This document shows positions 33,428 through 39,800 of a DNA stretch of 40,400 nucleotides, piece by piece. Numbering within the stretch: the first letter of the stretch is position 1; each line of letters opens with the position of its first letter. A program made the position numbers and the translations under genes. Source of the stretch: a virus. The stretch lies in the IMG/VR virus record IMGVR_UViG_3300030419_000990, positions 1 through 40,400 of that record, one strand, 5' to 3'. The notes below the pieces were generated by a model. That model did no database searches, was not told the DNA's origin, and saw only the letters and a list, made by a program, of their open reading frames with translations.

Positions 33428-33484
33428 AAAAATAAAAGGCAGTAAGCATCAGGGGGAGAACAAACCCTAACACTCACTGCCTTT
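33428..33484 (-). terminator. Terminator-like hairpin after the DUF932 gene, possible attenuator
   Basis: On the minus strand positions 33484-33473 pair with 33446-33435 (12 base pairs, one G-T wobble; AAAGGCAGTGAG and its partner), followed by TATTTTTA. The large loop contains AGGG and CCCT, which can form a smaller stem on top. It sits between the DUF932 gene and the next gene with no clear new promoter after it, so it may be a partial terminator or attenuator controlling methyltransferase, integrase and replication genes. Confidence 0.65.
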
Positions 33485-33503
33485 GAGTAAGACAAGATAT
33501 ATA

Positions 33504-34430
33504 TTATGCAGCTACTAACTGCTCAAAGTCATCATAACGTATGATCTTTTTAAAGTTCGAGCCACGCACTAAAGCTTGAACTTCTTGCTCTTGTCTTAAC
33601 GCACGATCACCGTATTCTGCCCCTCGCAAGCTATCCCGATCAACGTGTGTTCCGTAATGAGTAAGCGAATTGTATAAAGCATACCCATTGTTACCTATCC
33701 TGTTGGAGTAGGTATCCCATAAGCCCATCATAAAGTTGAGCATTTTCTTATTTACTGCCTTTTCTGTTTTAGTTTTCCTTACACATAAATTCTTGGACAG
33801 AAATGTTTGTGTATCATCTCTAGATACAGGCACTTTTCTCATGTGATTAAACAAATGCCCATCTTCTATCAACACTTCTGGCCATCTAGAGGCAATCTTA
33901 CCTAGCTTTTCTGGTTCAGCCATAACAGTGTGCTTAAATGATACAGAAGTATTTTCTGCAATACGAGTTTGCCCATTCAAGCAAGATAGCCTACGAAGAA
34001 AAGCAGATACATCATACTTGACAGATCCATCCACACTATCCTTAACACGCATTGCCAATGAAGTAGGTTCACCAATAGCTTCTTCAAAGTTGTATGCCTT
34101 CAGTTCTATATCTGCATACATACGTGCATTGTTACGACTAGTTACAAACTTAACTTTTGCATCTGATAAATCCAGATCAGACATCTTCAGTCCCTCTACC
34201 AATGAATCCCATAAGTCACTGTATGGTCGAGGAGTATATCGTGACTTCACAATACCCAAAACCTCATTGGTATCTGAGTTTACAATCTTTTGTCCCAACT
34301 GCGTAGATATTGCTGATCCTGCATGTTCAATAGGACGTAGTTCTGGTGTAAACTTTAATGCATCTGGCAACTCAAATACGTTCTGAGAAGAGGAAGCATG
34401 TGCTATCAGTTCGTTATCTGTGTAATACAT
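33504..34430 (-). CDS. DUF932 phage/plasmid-like protein
   Basis: The 308-residue protein matches the DUF932 pattern: NVFELPDALKF region, GIVKSRYTPRPYSDLW, then RNNARMYADIEL and a C-terminal helical part. Proteins of this family are common on phages and plasmids, often near single-strand annealing or replication genes, with no settled function. It has its own promoter (34462-34490) and a hairpin after it, so it may be expressed at a higher level than its neighbours. AAAAAGGAGA precedes the ATG. Confidence 0.82.
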   Translation of the reverse strand: MYYTDNELIAHASSSQNVFELPDALKFTPELRPIEHAGSAISTQLGQKIVNSDTNEVLGIVKSRYTPRPYSDLWDSLVEGLKMSDLDLSDAKVKFVTSRNNARMYADIELKAYNFEEAIGEPTSLAMRVKDSVDGSVKYDVSAFLRRLSCLNGQTRIAENTSVSFKHTVMAEPEKLGKIASRWPEVLIEDGHLFNHMRKVPVSRDDTQTFLSKNLCVRKTKTEKAVNKKMLNFMMGLWDTYSNRIGNNGYALYNSLTHYGTHVDRDSLRGAEYGDRALRQEQEVQALVRGSNFKKIIRYDDFEQLVAA

Positions 34431-34461
34431 AATATGTTGTCTCCTTTTTAATGTTAAAAAT

Positions 34462-34490
34462 ATACTATCAAACTTTTATTCATTTGTCAA
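34462..34490 (-). promoter_or_regulatory. Sigma70-type promoter for the DUF932 gene
   Basis: On the minus strand TTGACA (34490-34485) lies 17 bases from TAGTAT (34467-34462), preceded by TGA so it reads as an extended -10. It follows directly after the stop of the cell wall hydrolase. The leader shares TTTTTAACAT and AAAAGGA text with the promoter leader near 26600. Confidence 0.75.
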
Positions 34491-34497
34491 CATCTTT

Positions 34498-35052
34498 CTA
34501 CTTTAAATATGTATGCCCATCCATTTTAGCAGTAACAACCATATTTTTTGCCCAACTTGGATTAGCTTTTTTATGGGCGTAGTAATGAGTTGCACCATCA
34601 ACCCTGTCCTCACCAAATCCCATATATACAATATATGCAGCAAGTATACTGTCCTCCCATCCATCTAAATTGTTTATTGAATCACTTCTACCATCACAAT
34701 ACCAACTAAACTGACATCTGTTGCGTACAGGATAGTATTTTCTCTCATGTGCTTCAAGGGTAGGGTCTTTCTTAGTCTTCCAACTTTCCCTAATTGGTCC
34801 TTGTGTAATCACCTCACAGATTGTATCTGGATAACGATCACTAAAGGCACGATTAATTACAACTTGTGAAGTAGCTATTTTCTCATCAAAAGATTCTCCT
34901 CTTGCCTCATGGTATGCGTTTACAGCTAAACAATAAAACTCTCCCTCTACATCTACAGCAGAATATGCGTAACCCTCCGGCTCCATTGGGTAAGCTATAC
35001 CTGAAAGTATCTGTAACATAAGGGAAAATGCAGGTAAAGAAATATCAAACAT
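34498..35052 (-). CDS. Cell wall hydrolase, SleB/Hydrolase_2 type (endolysin)
   Basis: The 184-residue protein has the SleB-type lytic domain: CLAVNAYHEARGES (41-54) with the likely catalytic Glu49, then ATSQVVINRAFS and a distal CQFSWYCDG. A short hydrophobic N-terminus (about 5-22) may be a signal or signal-anchor. It would cut peptidoglycan at lysis. It is in the minus-strand early/middle arm, as T7 lysozyme is, rather than with the late genes; the holin-like gene is at 19.9 kb. Its start overlaps the preceding 55-residue basic protein by eight bases. Confidence 0.8.
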   Translation of the reverse strand: MFDISLPAFSLMLQILSGIAYPMEPEGYAYSAVDVEGEFYCLAVNAYHEARGESFDEKIATSQVVINRAFSDRYPDTICEVITQGPIRESWKTKKDPTLEAHERKYYPVRNRCQFSWYCDGRSDSINNLDGWEDSILAAYIVYMGFGEDRVDGATHYYAHKKANPSWAKNMVVTAKMDGHTYLK

Positions 35053-35212
35053 AATACCCCCTTGCCTTTTGTTTTCTTCTTTGCTTACGTTCTTTTGTCA
35101 TTTTCTTGTCCTTTTTCTTACGAGTAATTCTATCCCTCTTACGAGAGTTTTCTATAGCTTCACTGTTTTTTACTTCTCCTCGTGAAAATAAACTTATATC
35201 ACGAATCTTCAT
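35045..35212 (-). CDS. Small very basic protein
   Basis: The 55-residue protein has about 20 Lys or Arg residues, mostly in the second half (RKRDRITRKKKDKK and RKQRRKQKAR), with no other motif. A perfect AGGAGG precedes the ATG at 35212. It is the first gene after the promoter and operator-like region at 35282-35334 and is coupled to the hydrolase gene. It could bind nucleic acid or be an early host-takeover peptide. Confidence 0.65.
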   Translation of the reverse strand: MKIRDISLFSRGEVKNSEAIENSRKRDRITRKKKDKKMTKERKQRRKQKARGYYV

Positions 35213-35281
35213 TTTAATTACCTCCTGAATTAACTGGTATCAGTATGGGTAAGACATGTAGTTAAACATAATGTTGTAACT

Positions 35282-35334
35282 GTTTAATTTAATGTATTAA
35301 ACTATACAATATCATATTTTTTACTGTCTGTCAA
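35282..35334 (-). promoter_or_regulatory. Sigma70-type promoter with operator-like inverted repeat
   Basis: On the minus strand TTGACA (35334-35329) lies 17 bases from TATTGT (35311-35306) with TGA before it, an extended -10. At the expected transcription start GTTTAAT (35302-35296 read down) is repeated inverted as ATTAAAC (35288-35282), with seven bases between. Such a dyad over the start point is a typical repressor site. The leader to the ATG at 35212 is about 90 bases; nothing else is seen in this 120-base gap. Confidence 0.7.
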
Positions 35335-35335
35335 A

Positions 35336-35515
35336 TTATTCCTGTGGATAATTTTCTTTTAATATTTTATCCATTGTCATTTTGTCCCACCCCATACCTA
35401 CAAGGCTGTTTAATAATTGTTTATAATTAATAGCTCCGTATTCATACTTTTGAATAAGTTGTGCTACTTTTCTTCGTTCAAATTCATCTTTACCTATGAT
35501 TACTGTTTCATTCAT
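35336..35515 (-). CDS. Small helical protein
   Basis: This 59-residue protein (MNETVIIGKDEFERRKVAQL start; ends NYPQE) is mostly helical, with a GINY-like middle and GMGWDK. It overlaps the gene before by eight bases. Its stop lies just upstream of the promoter at 35306-35334. Unknown function. Confidence 0.6.
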   Translation of the reverse strand: MNETVIIGKDEFERRKVAQLIQKYEYGAINYKQLLNSLVGMGWDKMTMDKILKENYPQE

Positions 35516-35708
35516 ACGTTACTCCGTCTGTCCAGTTCCAAATCTCTGCTTGTTGTCGTAACCAATCATTGATTACTTCGATAGTTACATCTGTAATATC
35601 ACGAGCTTCTGTGTCCGTAATAATTTCAACTGCGATATCTTCTGGTAACTGAACGTAGTATTCAATTTGAAATTGGTAAGGGTTGTATTCCCCACTACGC
35701 TTGTGCAT
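35508..35708 (-). CDS. Small acidic hypothetical protein
   Basis: The 66 residues hold a beta pattern (FQIEYYVQLPEDIAVEI) then a helix ending with several Trp. Acidic overall. It starts after GGCAGGATAG and is translationally coupled to the next gene. I do not recognise it. Confidence 0.6.
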   Translation of the reverse strand: MHKRSGEYNPYQFQIEYYVQLPEDIAVEIITDTEARDITDVTIEVINDWLRQQAEIWNWTDGVTYE

Positions 35709-35712
35709 AACA

Positions 35713-35919
35713 CTATCCTGCCTTTCTCAAACGCTTCACATTAAAAACTGGTTGAACACTTTCACCAAAGGATTTTGCTATGTTGCCTACATAAAAATAG
35801 GCACTAGACTTTCTCCAGTGAACACCAATACTTTGTTTACCTTTTGAAAATCCATAACGATTTATCTTTACTCTAGCTTTTTCTGATCCAAATAGTCCTG
35901 TTTTGTTCATCACTAACAT
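35713..35919 (-). CDS. Small basic hypothetical protein
   Basis: The 68 residues are basic and beta-rich (KARVKINRYGF, IGVHWRKSSAYFYVG). AAAGGAGAAAG precedes the ATG. No known family; possibly a small nucleic-acid-binding or host-interacting protein. Confidence 0.55.
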   Translation of the reverse strand: MLVMNKTGLFGSEKARVKINRYGFSKGKQSIGVHWRKSSAYFYVGNIAKSFGESVQPVFNVKRLRKAG

Positions 35920-35981
35920 GTTCTTTCTCCTTTTCTAGGTTCTAAGTTTAGTTTTATAGTAATTAGTTTATTCGAGCATCT

Positions 35982-36245
35982 CTATAAAGCTCCCATGTTA
36001 CCAAATTTACTGTCAAGGTGTCCCTCAAAAACTGCCTCCACTTCGTGCATTACTATTATGTTATTAAGCTCATAGTCAATCACCTCTGTATCTAAATCTT
36101 CTGCATCGACAAGAGCTTGTAACAACTCTTCCCAAAGAGGTGAAGCTATATGTTGGTGGACTTCAAAATCTAATTCAATCCATGTGACAAACATGGTATC
36201 TTCAAAGTCAGGCTTCCACACCACTGTATATTTATTTTTAGCCAT
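35982..36245 (-). CDS. Small acidic hypothetical protein
   Basis: This 87-residue, strongly acidic protein (EDLDTEVIDYELN) starts after TAGGAGGGAAAG and overlaps the previous gene by eight bases. The first 20 residues look like a beta strand pair with FEDTMFVTWIEL. No family recognised. The 62 bases after it (35920-35981) hold only the leader of the next gene. Confidence 0.6.
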   Translation of the reverse strand: MAKNKYTVVWKPDFEDTMFVTWIELDFEVHQHIASPLWEELLQALVDAEDLDTEVIDYELNNIIVMHEVEAVFEGHLDSKFGNMGAL

Positions 36246-36447
36246 TGTCTTTCCCTCCTAGTTGTTCTACTTCTACTACTTCCTGTAATTCTTCTACTTC
36301 TACTACTTCATAGATTTCTCTACCTTCATCACCTACGTGATAAACATCACCTTCAGTATACCTTTCTTCTGCCTCTGCTTTATTTTCTGCTTTTACTTCC
36401 CATGTTTCATAAAGAACAACTTTAGTAGTAACGAGATAGGTTTTCAT
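36238..36447 (-). CDS. Small acidic protein with 9-residue tandem repeat
   Basis: This 69-residue protein starts at the ATG that overlaps the stop of the gene before (ATGA, 36444-36447); a longer frame to 36495 would run far into that gene. The first half is a beta pattern (MKTYLVTTKVVLYETWEV). The second half is acidic and includes EVVEVEELQ followed directly by EVVEVEQLG. Function unknown. Confidence 0.6.
   Translation of the reverse strand: MKTYLVTTKVVLYETWEVKAENKAEAEERYTEGDVYHVGDEGREIYEVVEVEELQEVVEVEQLGGKDNG
36265..36309 (-). repeat. 27-base tandem repeat in a small gene
   Basis: The same 18 bases occur at 36265-36282 and 36292-36309, a 27-base period that keeps frame and encodes the EVVEVE repeat. 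A recent in-frame duplication is the simplest explanation. Confidence 0.85.
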
Positions 36448-36938
36448 TGTTGCATCCCTCCCTGATACCATGCAGGTATCTTTGTGTTTTTCCATTTAGC
36501 CATATAAGATTTTTCTTTAATGTAATAATTTCTATACCCTATTATAGCATCAGTATCATCTTTGCAATAGTCAGGCATACATTGTGGTGGTTGAGTAAAC
36601 TCTCCCTCTGTAATATTTTTAGGAAGAATACGCAACCCTGCCACAATACCAGAAGATTCTGTCTTGTGAACTCTTTGATACCTCACTGTATACTCTTTAC
36701 ATAGATTGTCAAGTAAACTCCACAACCACCTGTAATTACTTGTATTTTCTCTAGCCCATACTGCACTAGGATGATTGACATGAGTCTTTTTGTAACAAGC
36801 AACTTCAGGTTCACCATCTAATACATGATGGGCTGTAGATAGCAGTTGTGCATACTCCAATATCATTTTAACTGCATGTTTATCACAATGCATAGTTGCA
36901 CATACATCAGTATCAGGATGTAAGTAAAATATATTCAT
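36444..36938 (-). CDS. Conserved phage protein of unknown function (CDKH motif)
   Basis: The 164-residue protein has CDKHAVKMILEYAQLLSTAH (18-37), then HVNHPSAVWARENTSNYRWL, a later EYTVRYQRVHKTE, and a C-terminal YRNYYIKEKSYMAKWK. I recognise this arrangement as a conserved phage family whose His/Cys/Trp pattern suggests an enzyme. Some relatives may carry repair-related names, but I cannot support one here. It begins after AAGGAGATCAAGG. Conserved His19-His22 region residues would be the first candidates for an active site. Confidence 0.65.
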   Translation of the reverse strand: MNIFYLHPDTDVCATMHCDKHAVKMILEYAQLLSTAHHVLDGEPEVACYKKTHVNHPSAVWARENTSNYRWLWSLLDNLCKEYTVRYQRVHKTESSGIVAGLRILPKNITEGEFTQPPQCMPDYCKDDTDAIIGYRNYYIKEKSYMAKWKNTKIPAWYQGGMQQ

Positions 36939-36950
36939 TCCTTGATCTCC

Positions 36951-37145
36951 TTAAAATCTAAACATTGCATTTTCACAAGCATCCTCAAACCCCCACTCAT
37001 CCGTTGTATTGACTGCCCAAGAGTTACAGGCAGGGCAAGACTCTTGCAGTGTTGGTGCAACCCAATGATGGTCACAGTTTCGACAATCATAGCCAACGTA
37101 ATAGGTTACTTTTCCATTTTCATCAATAAATTTTTTCTTAGCCAT
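36951..37145 (-). CDS. Zinc-ribbon protein
   Basis: This 64-residue protein has Cys21-x2-Cys24 (CRNC) and Cys37-x2-Cys40 (CPAC), a classic four-Cys zinc ribbon, between an N-terminal basic start and an acidic end with two more Cys. Such small ribbons in phages often bind host RNA polymerase or nucleic acid. Here the partner is unknown. Confidence 0.7.
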   Translation of the reverse strand: MAKKKFIDENGKVTYYVGYDCRNCDHHWVAPTLQESCPACNSWAVNTTDEWGFEDACENAMFRF

Positions 37146-37146
37146 T

Positions 37147-37362
37147 TTAGTTATCCTTTAGTTTATCCAGTGCGTCATTAATATTATTTCGTATCTCTCT
37201 AAGTTCTTCTGGTAGCACCCACTCTCCTCTACCTGCTGTTATAGCATCTATAAGTTTGTTTACGTTGTCTCTCACTTCATTGACTAATTCTTCATTACTT
37301 ATTTTAGCTTCTCCCTCCTGATTGTCAAGAGTAGATAGCTGGTCTTTAATTGCTGATACCAT
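37147..37362 (-). CDS. Small helical protein; a fragment of a paralogue lies nearby
   Basis: The 71-residue helical protein ends EIRNNINDALDKLKDN. A closely related C-terminal end (RNNINEALTKLRIA) is encoded at about 37763-37808 without the rest of the gene, so a paralogue once existed there. It overlaps the previous gene by one base (TAATG). Role unknown. Confidence 0.6.
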   Translation of the reverse strand: MVSAIKDQLSTLDNQEGEAKISNEELVNEVRDNVNKLIDAITAGRGEWVLPEELREIRNNINDALDKLKDN

Positions 37363-37565
37363 TACGTTTCTCCTTCATTGTAATCAGTTAAAATAATATC
37401 AATTTCATCTTCATCTGCATGGTTCATATAATAGTCCATTCTTTCCTCAATGAAATGATCTTTCAAATCATTAAGGGACATATCTTCTGCTGTTTTTATT
37501 AATACTTTTTCTACTTCATCATAAAGTTCTTCATTAGATAAGCTAATGATATCTTTCCTAACCAT
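37362..37565 (-). CDS. Small acidic helical protein
   Basis: These 67 residues (MVRKDIISLS start) are helical and strongly acidic at the end (DEDEIDIILTDYNEGET). I chose the ATG at 37565 because GGAG precedes it and it follows the stop of the gene before; an ATG five codons earlier is possible. Acidic small early proteins may mimic DNA, but nothing specific shows that here. Confidence 0.6.
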   Translation of the reverse strand: MVRKDIISLSNEELYDEVEKVLIKTAEDMSLNDLKDHFIEERMDYYMNHADEDEIDIILTDYNEGET

Positions 37566-37566
37566 T

Positions 37567-37740
37567 TTACTTTTCTCCATCTAAATTTACGTCAATCATT
37601 TTACCACTATCACTATGTATAACCTTAAAAAACAACGCCTCACTTTCTTTATCTTGCATAATAGATAATGCCTCTTTAGCTGCGTCAGTTGGATTATCTT
37701 CATCTATGTCAATTTCCCAACAAACTAAATAACTAGTCAT
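37567..37740 (-). CDS. Small hypothetical protein
   Basis: The 57-residue protein runs from the ATG at 37740 (leader AAAGGATTAAAAA) to 37567. The pattern (TSYLVCWEIDID, then TDAAKEALSIM, then ALFFKVIHSDSG) is beta-helix-beta, a small alpha/beta domain; the initial VCWEIDIDxxxPxxAA line occurs in small phage proteins I have seen, without known function. Confidence 0.65.
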   Translation of the reverse strand: MTSYLVCWEIDIDEDNPTDAAKEALSIMQDKESEALFFKVIHSDSGKMIDVNLDGEK

Positions 37741-37748
37741 TTTTTAAT

Positions 37749-37808
37749 CCTTTCTTTCATATCTACGCAATGCGTAGTTTGGTTAATGCTTCATTAATAT
37801 TATTTCGT
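37749..37808 (-). repeat. Repeat A: leader, dyad and fossil gene end
   Basis: This gap holds a perfect palindrome, CTACGCA-A-TGCGTAG (37763-37777). The 21 bases at 37749-37769 are identical to 37997-38017. The 18 bases at 37791-37808 are identical to 37175-37192, the end of a neighbouring gene. Read on the minus strand it encodes the C-terminal end of a lost paralogue of the gene 37147-37362, whose final codons form the dyad. Confidence 0.85.
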
Positions 37809-37988
37809 GTAGAACACGTCCTTGTCTATGACTCTTAAAAAATGGTCAATGTGCATATCCCCTAATTTAATTTTTTTATCTTTAGATTTAGAGAAATAAT
37901 ACAGATCATTTAGAGTTTCGCAGGTATCTCCAGCAATCGCTCTGTTATCAATCGCACTTTGTATCTTTACTATTTGATCTAAAGTCAT
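37800..37988 (-). CDS. Small hypothetical protein with a recombined 3' end
   Basis: The 62-residue basic protein (MTLDQIVKIQSAID start) has no known motif. Its last codons and TAA stop lie within the stretch shared with the end of gene 37147-37362, so its C-terminus appears to have been created when a paralogous gene was cut off by recombination. The start follows the duplicated leader with AAAGGA. Confidence 0.6.
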   Translation of the reverse strand: MTLDQIVKIQSAIDNRAIAGDTCETLNDLYYFSKSKDKKIKLGDMHIDHFLRVIDKDVFYTK

Positions 37989-37996
37989 TTTACTTT

Positions 37997-38025
37997 CCTT
38001 TCTTTCATATCTACGCAGTTGCGTA
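37997..38025 (-). repeat. Repeat B: duplicated leader with TACGCA/TGCGTA dyad
   Basis: The first 21 bases match Repeat A exactly. The dyad TACGCA-GT-TGCGTA is at 38012-38025. It lies directly after the stop of the gene 38032-38775 and before the ATG of the 62-residue gene, and includes the ribosome-binding AAAGGA of that gene. Confidence 0.85.
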
Positions 38026-38031
38026 TTTAGG

Positions 38032-38775
38032 TTATTGTTTCATTCTTCCTAAGTCACTTCTATCCATTACCTCACCATGAGCAGCTATTCTCACAAAAGC
38101 TGCATTAATAGTGGGTATTTGTTCGGGTAGTAATGGTTCACTCGCAAATAGTATAGAGTTTTTCTTAAATGCAGGAACACACGTTTTTCTAAATGTCTTT
38201 AACATATTCATAGAGTAACATGCCTTACAAATATTTTTAGGATTAGCCACTTTCTTGCCGTAACTTTTTACCTTCTCTACTATAGTTGTAACTCCATTAC
38301 CTTTTGTGTAACACAACATACAGTCTATACACTTTTGCCCTGTGCAATTTTGTAACTCTACGTGCTTGTCCTCTGGCACATTATTAAATGTCCTGTCAAA
38401 ATACTCTGGTGGTTCTTTCATAATCGCCCCCACCAAGGGATTAGAGTATATCATTATAAGATTATCTGGTTTTTCATTACTATCAAAATATCTTTTTACA
38501 AAATCTTTTCTCTTTGTCCACATAGCAAAAGTGCAATGAGGGTTATGCTTTATAACTTTCATTAAGTTATCTAAATGTTGATAGCCATAATCTTTAGGTA
38601 TAACAGACTCCCCCTTCTTTATGCCTAAAGCCTGTTGCCTACAAAAAGAGTTTGCAGTGGTATCAAAATTTATTGCCTTGAAGCCAAGTAACTTGCCCGA
38701 CATATTAGACAATTTGATACGCCATGTTGCCCTATCCAGTGCGGTATTGTTTAGCAACATATCTATACTAGTCAT
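38032..38775 (-). CDS. Cys-rich protein related to phage Gp88-type proteins, segments apparently reordered
   Basis: In this 247-residue protein residues 27-46 read GKLLGFKAINFDTTANSFCR, and residues 68-112 contain HLDNLMKVIKHNPHCTFAMWTKR and PDNLIMIYSNP. Residues 144-155 hold a Cys cluster (Cys144, 149, 152, 155). Residues 183-190 are CKACYSMN, and 227-237 are FVRIAAHGEVM. These are the motifs of the Gp88-like phage family. In that family the CYA-type Cys motif comes first, the RxHxxG motif second and the F-x-x-(Y/W)-T-(K/R) motif last. Here the last block precedes the other two. Cys and His suggest metal or Fe-S binding; function unknown. Family call moderate. Confidence 0.55.
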   Translation of the reverse strand: MTSIDMLLNNTALDRATWRIKLSNMSGKLLGFKAINFDTTANSFCRQQALGIKKGESVIPKDYGYQHLDNLMKVIKHNPHCTFAMWTKRKDFVKRYFDSNEKPDNLIMIYSNPLVGAIMKEPPEYFDRTFNNVPEDKHVELQNCTGQKCIDCMLCYTKGNGVTTIVEKVKSYGKKVANPKNICKACYSMNMLKTFRKTCVPAFKKNSILFASEPLLPEQIPTINAAFVRIAAHGEVMDRSDLGRMKQ

Positions 38776-38806
38776 GTTTAGTCCTCCTGTTATTGTGTAA
38801 AAGTAT

Positions 38807-38908
38807 CTATAATTTCTGCATCTTCATCCAACATGCACAGCACCAATATTTCAAAAAATTTGTTACTACTGCTGTATCTCCACATACGTTACATTTGTGT
38901 TTGTGCAT
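38807..38908 (-). CDS. 33-residue zinc-finger peptide
   Basis: The ATG at 38908 follows AAAAAGGACTTGACAA. The peptide has Cys6-x2-Cys9 (CNVCGD) and Cys23, Cys24 and Cys26 (WCCACW), enough for one four-Cys zinc site, with aromatic and basic residues around. Probably a small nucleic-acid- or protein-binding knuckle. Short, so the call depends on the Cys pattern and ribosome binding site. Confidence 0.55.
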   Translation of the reverse strand: MHKHKCNVCGDTAVVTNFLKYWCCACWMKMQKL

Positions 38909-38922
38909 TTGTCAAGTCCTTT

Positions 38923-38976
38923 TTATGGTAAAAATACAATTAATAATAATTCAATAAGTATACTTGTTAATTCCAT
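38923..38976 (-). CDS. 17-residue hydrophobic peptide
   Basis: The ATG at 38976 follows the shared leader GAGAGGACTGAAC. The peptide MELTSILIELLLIVFLP is one hydrophobic helix. Its leader is as good as those of its neighbours, but at 17 codons it could also be a leader peptide or chance. Confidence 0.35.
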   Translation of the reverse strand: MELTSILIELLLIVFLP

Positions 38977-38978
38977 GT

Positions 38979-39266
38979 TCAGTCCTCTCTATCATTTGTA
39001 AAACAAAAGTCCAAATAGTTCTTGTCTGTTATGTCCGTGCTTATGAGTTCCCACTCCACACCAAGTTGATTGTAACTGTTATCTTTTTCTCCTAGTGGTA
39101 GTTGCTTCACTGCCAACTCTATTGCTTCGCTAAAACTATCCACATCTGTAATTCTAATGGTGTGTTCGTAATCATTTATTTCTCGCCTAGAACATGTCCT
39201 AAAATAGAATGTCCACAGTAAACCCCTATCATTACTCTCGTAAGGATTAGTCCATGCAATACTCAT
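38979..39266 (-). CDS. Hypothetical protein
   Basis: The 95-residue acidic protein (MSIAWTNPYESNDRG start) has a beta-helix-beta pattern with LLWTFYFRTC and SFSEAIELAVKQL. It begins after the repeated leader AGAGGACTGAACA. No family recognised. Confidence 0.6.
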   Translation of the reverse strand: MSIAWTNPYESNDRGLLWTFYFRTCSRREINDYEHTIRITDVDSFSEAIELAVKQLPLGEKDNSYNQLGVEWELISTDITDKNYLDFCFTNDRED

Positions 39267-39279
39267 TGTTCAGTCCTCT

Positions 39280-39546
39280 CTATATTATCTTTTTCCTCTC
39301 TTCAACTGTAGCTAAGTCTACTTGTTTTTTAGCTTTTCTTAATAATCTCATAAGGGTATTTAAATCTCCATCATGCCTACCAATAACGTCAATATCACCA
39401 TTTTTCCAACGTATCCCCACCTCCTCACAGGCAAAAGTAACATATGAATGTCGCACTATACTAATTTGAACGCCCTTATACATTACATATACAAAATTCA
39501 TACCGTTGTCTGGATGTTCATCTTTTGGTTCTATGTAGGTATTCAT
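39280..39546 (-). CDS. Hypothetical protein; flanks are duplicated at 40.1-40.4 kb
   Basis: In this 88-residue protein, VYVMYKGVQISIVRHSYVTF and RWKNGDIDVIGRH suggest a beta-rich domain, and a basic helix (LMRLLRKAKKQ) closes it. Its first 24 bases (two mismatches) and a 29-base stretch near its end occur again around the gene 40067-40378, showing that the two descend from one duplicated locus. Leader GAAGGGACTGAACA. Confidence 0.65.
   Translation of the reverse strand: MNTYIEPKDEHPDNGMNFVYVMYKGVQISIVRHSYVTFACEEVGIRWKNGDIDVIGRHDGDLNTLMRLLRKAKKQVDLATVEERKKII
39322..39350 (-). repeat. 29-base repeat shared with 40060-40088 (copy 1)
   Basis: This 29-base stretch encodes the RLLRKAKKQ helix of gene 39280-39546. 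The identical 29 bases occur at 40060-40088, where they are read in another frame and end the gene 40067-40378. Confidence 0.95.
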
Positions 39547-39566
39547 TGTTCAGTCCCTTCGTTTCT

Positions 39567-39695
39567 TTATATTATATTTAAAAAGTGTAGATGTAATAAA
39601 ATAAAACTTAAAAATAAACTAAGTATAACGGAAATCATTGCATAATCGGGCAAGGTGAAAATTTTGGTTTTTCTACATTGTGTTCTTTTACGCAT
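39567..39695 (-). CDS. 42-residue single-span membrane peptide
   Basis: The ATG at 39695 follows AATGGAGTATTTAAA. A basic N-terminus (MRKRTQCRKTK) precedes a hydrophobic helix (about 20-42) with many Leu, Ile and Phe. Positive-inside topology predicts a cytoplasmic N-terminus. Possible small membrane effector; unknown. Confidence 0.5.
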   Translation of the reverse strand: MRKRTQCRKTKIFTLPDYAMISVILSLFLSFILLHLHFLNII

Positions 39696-39712
39696 TTTAA
39701 ATACTCCATTCT

Positions 39713-39784
39713 TTATATACAAAAATATGTCAATACTAACACAGTTATGATTATAACTCCTAGTTTATCTATTGTGCTAATCAT
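39713..39784 (-). CDS. 23-residue membrane peptide
   Basis: The ATG at 39784 follows a good GGAGGG. The peptide (MISTIDKLGVIIITVLVLTY start) is mostly one hydrophobic span. It lies between the dyad at 39801 and the 42-residue membrane peptide. Short, so moderate support. Confidence 0.4.
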   Translation of the reverse strand: MISTIDKLGVIIITVLVLTYFCI

Positions 39785-39800
39785 TGTCTAACCCTCCTAT

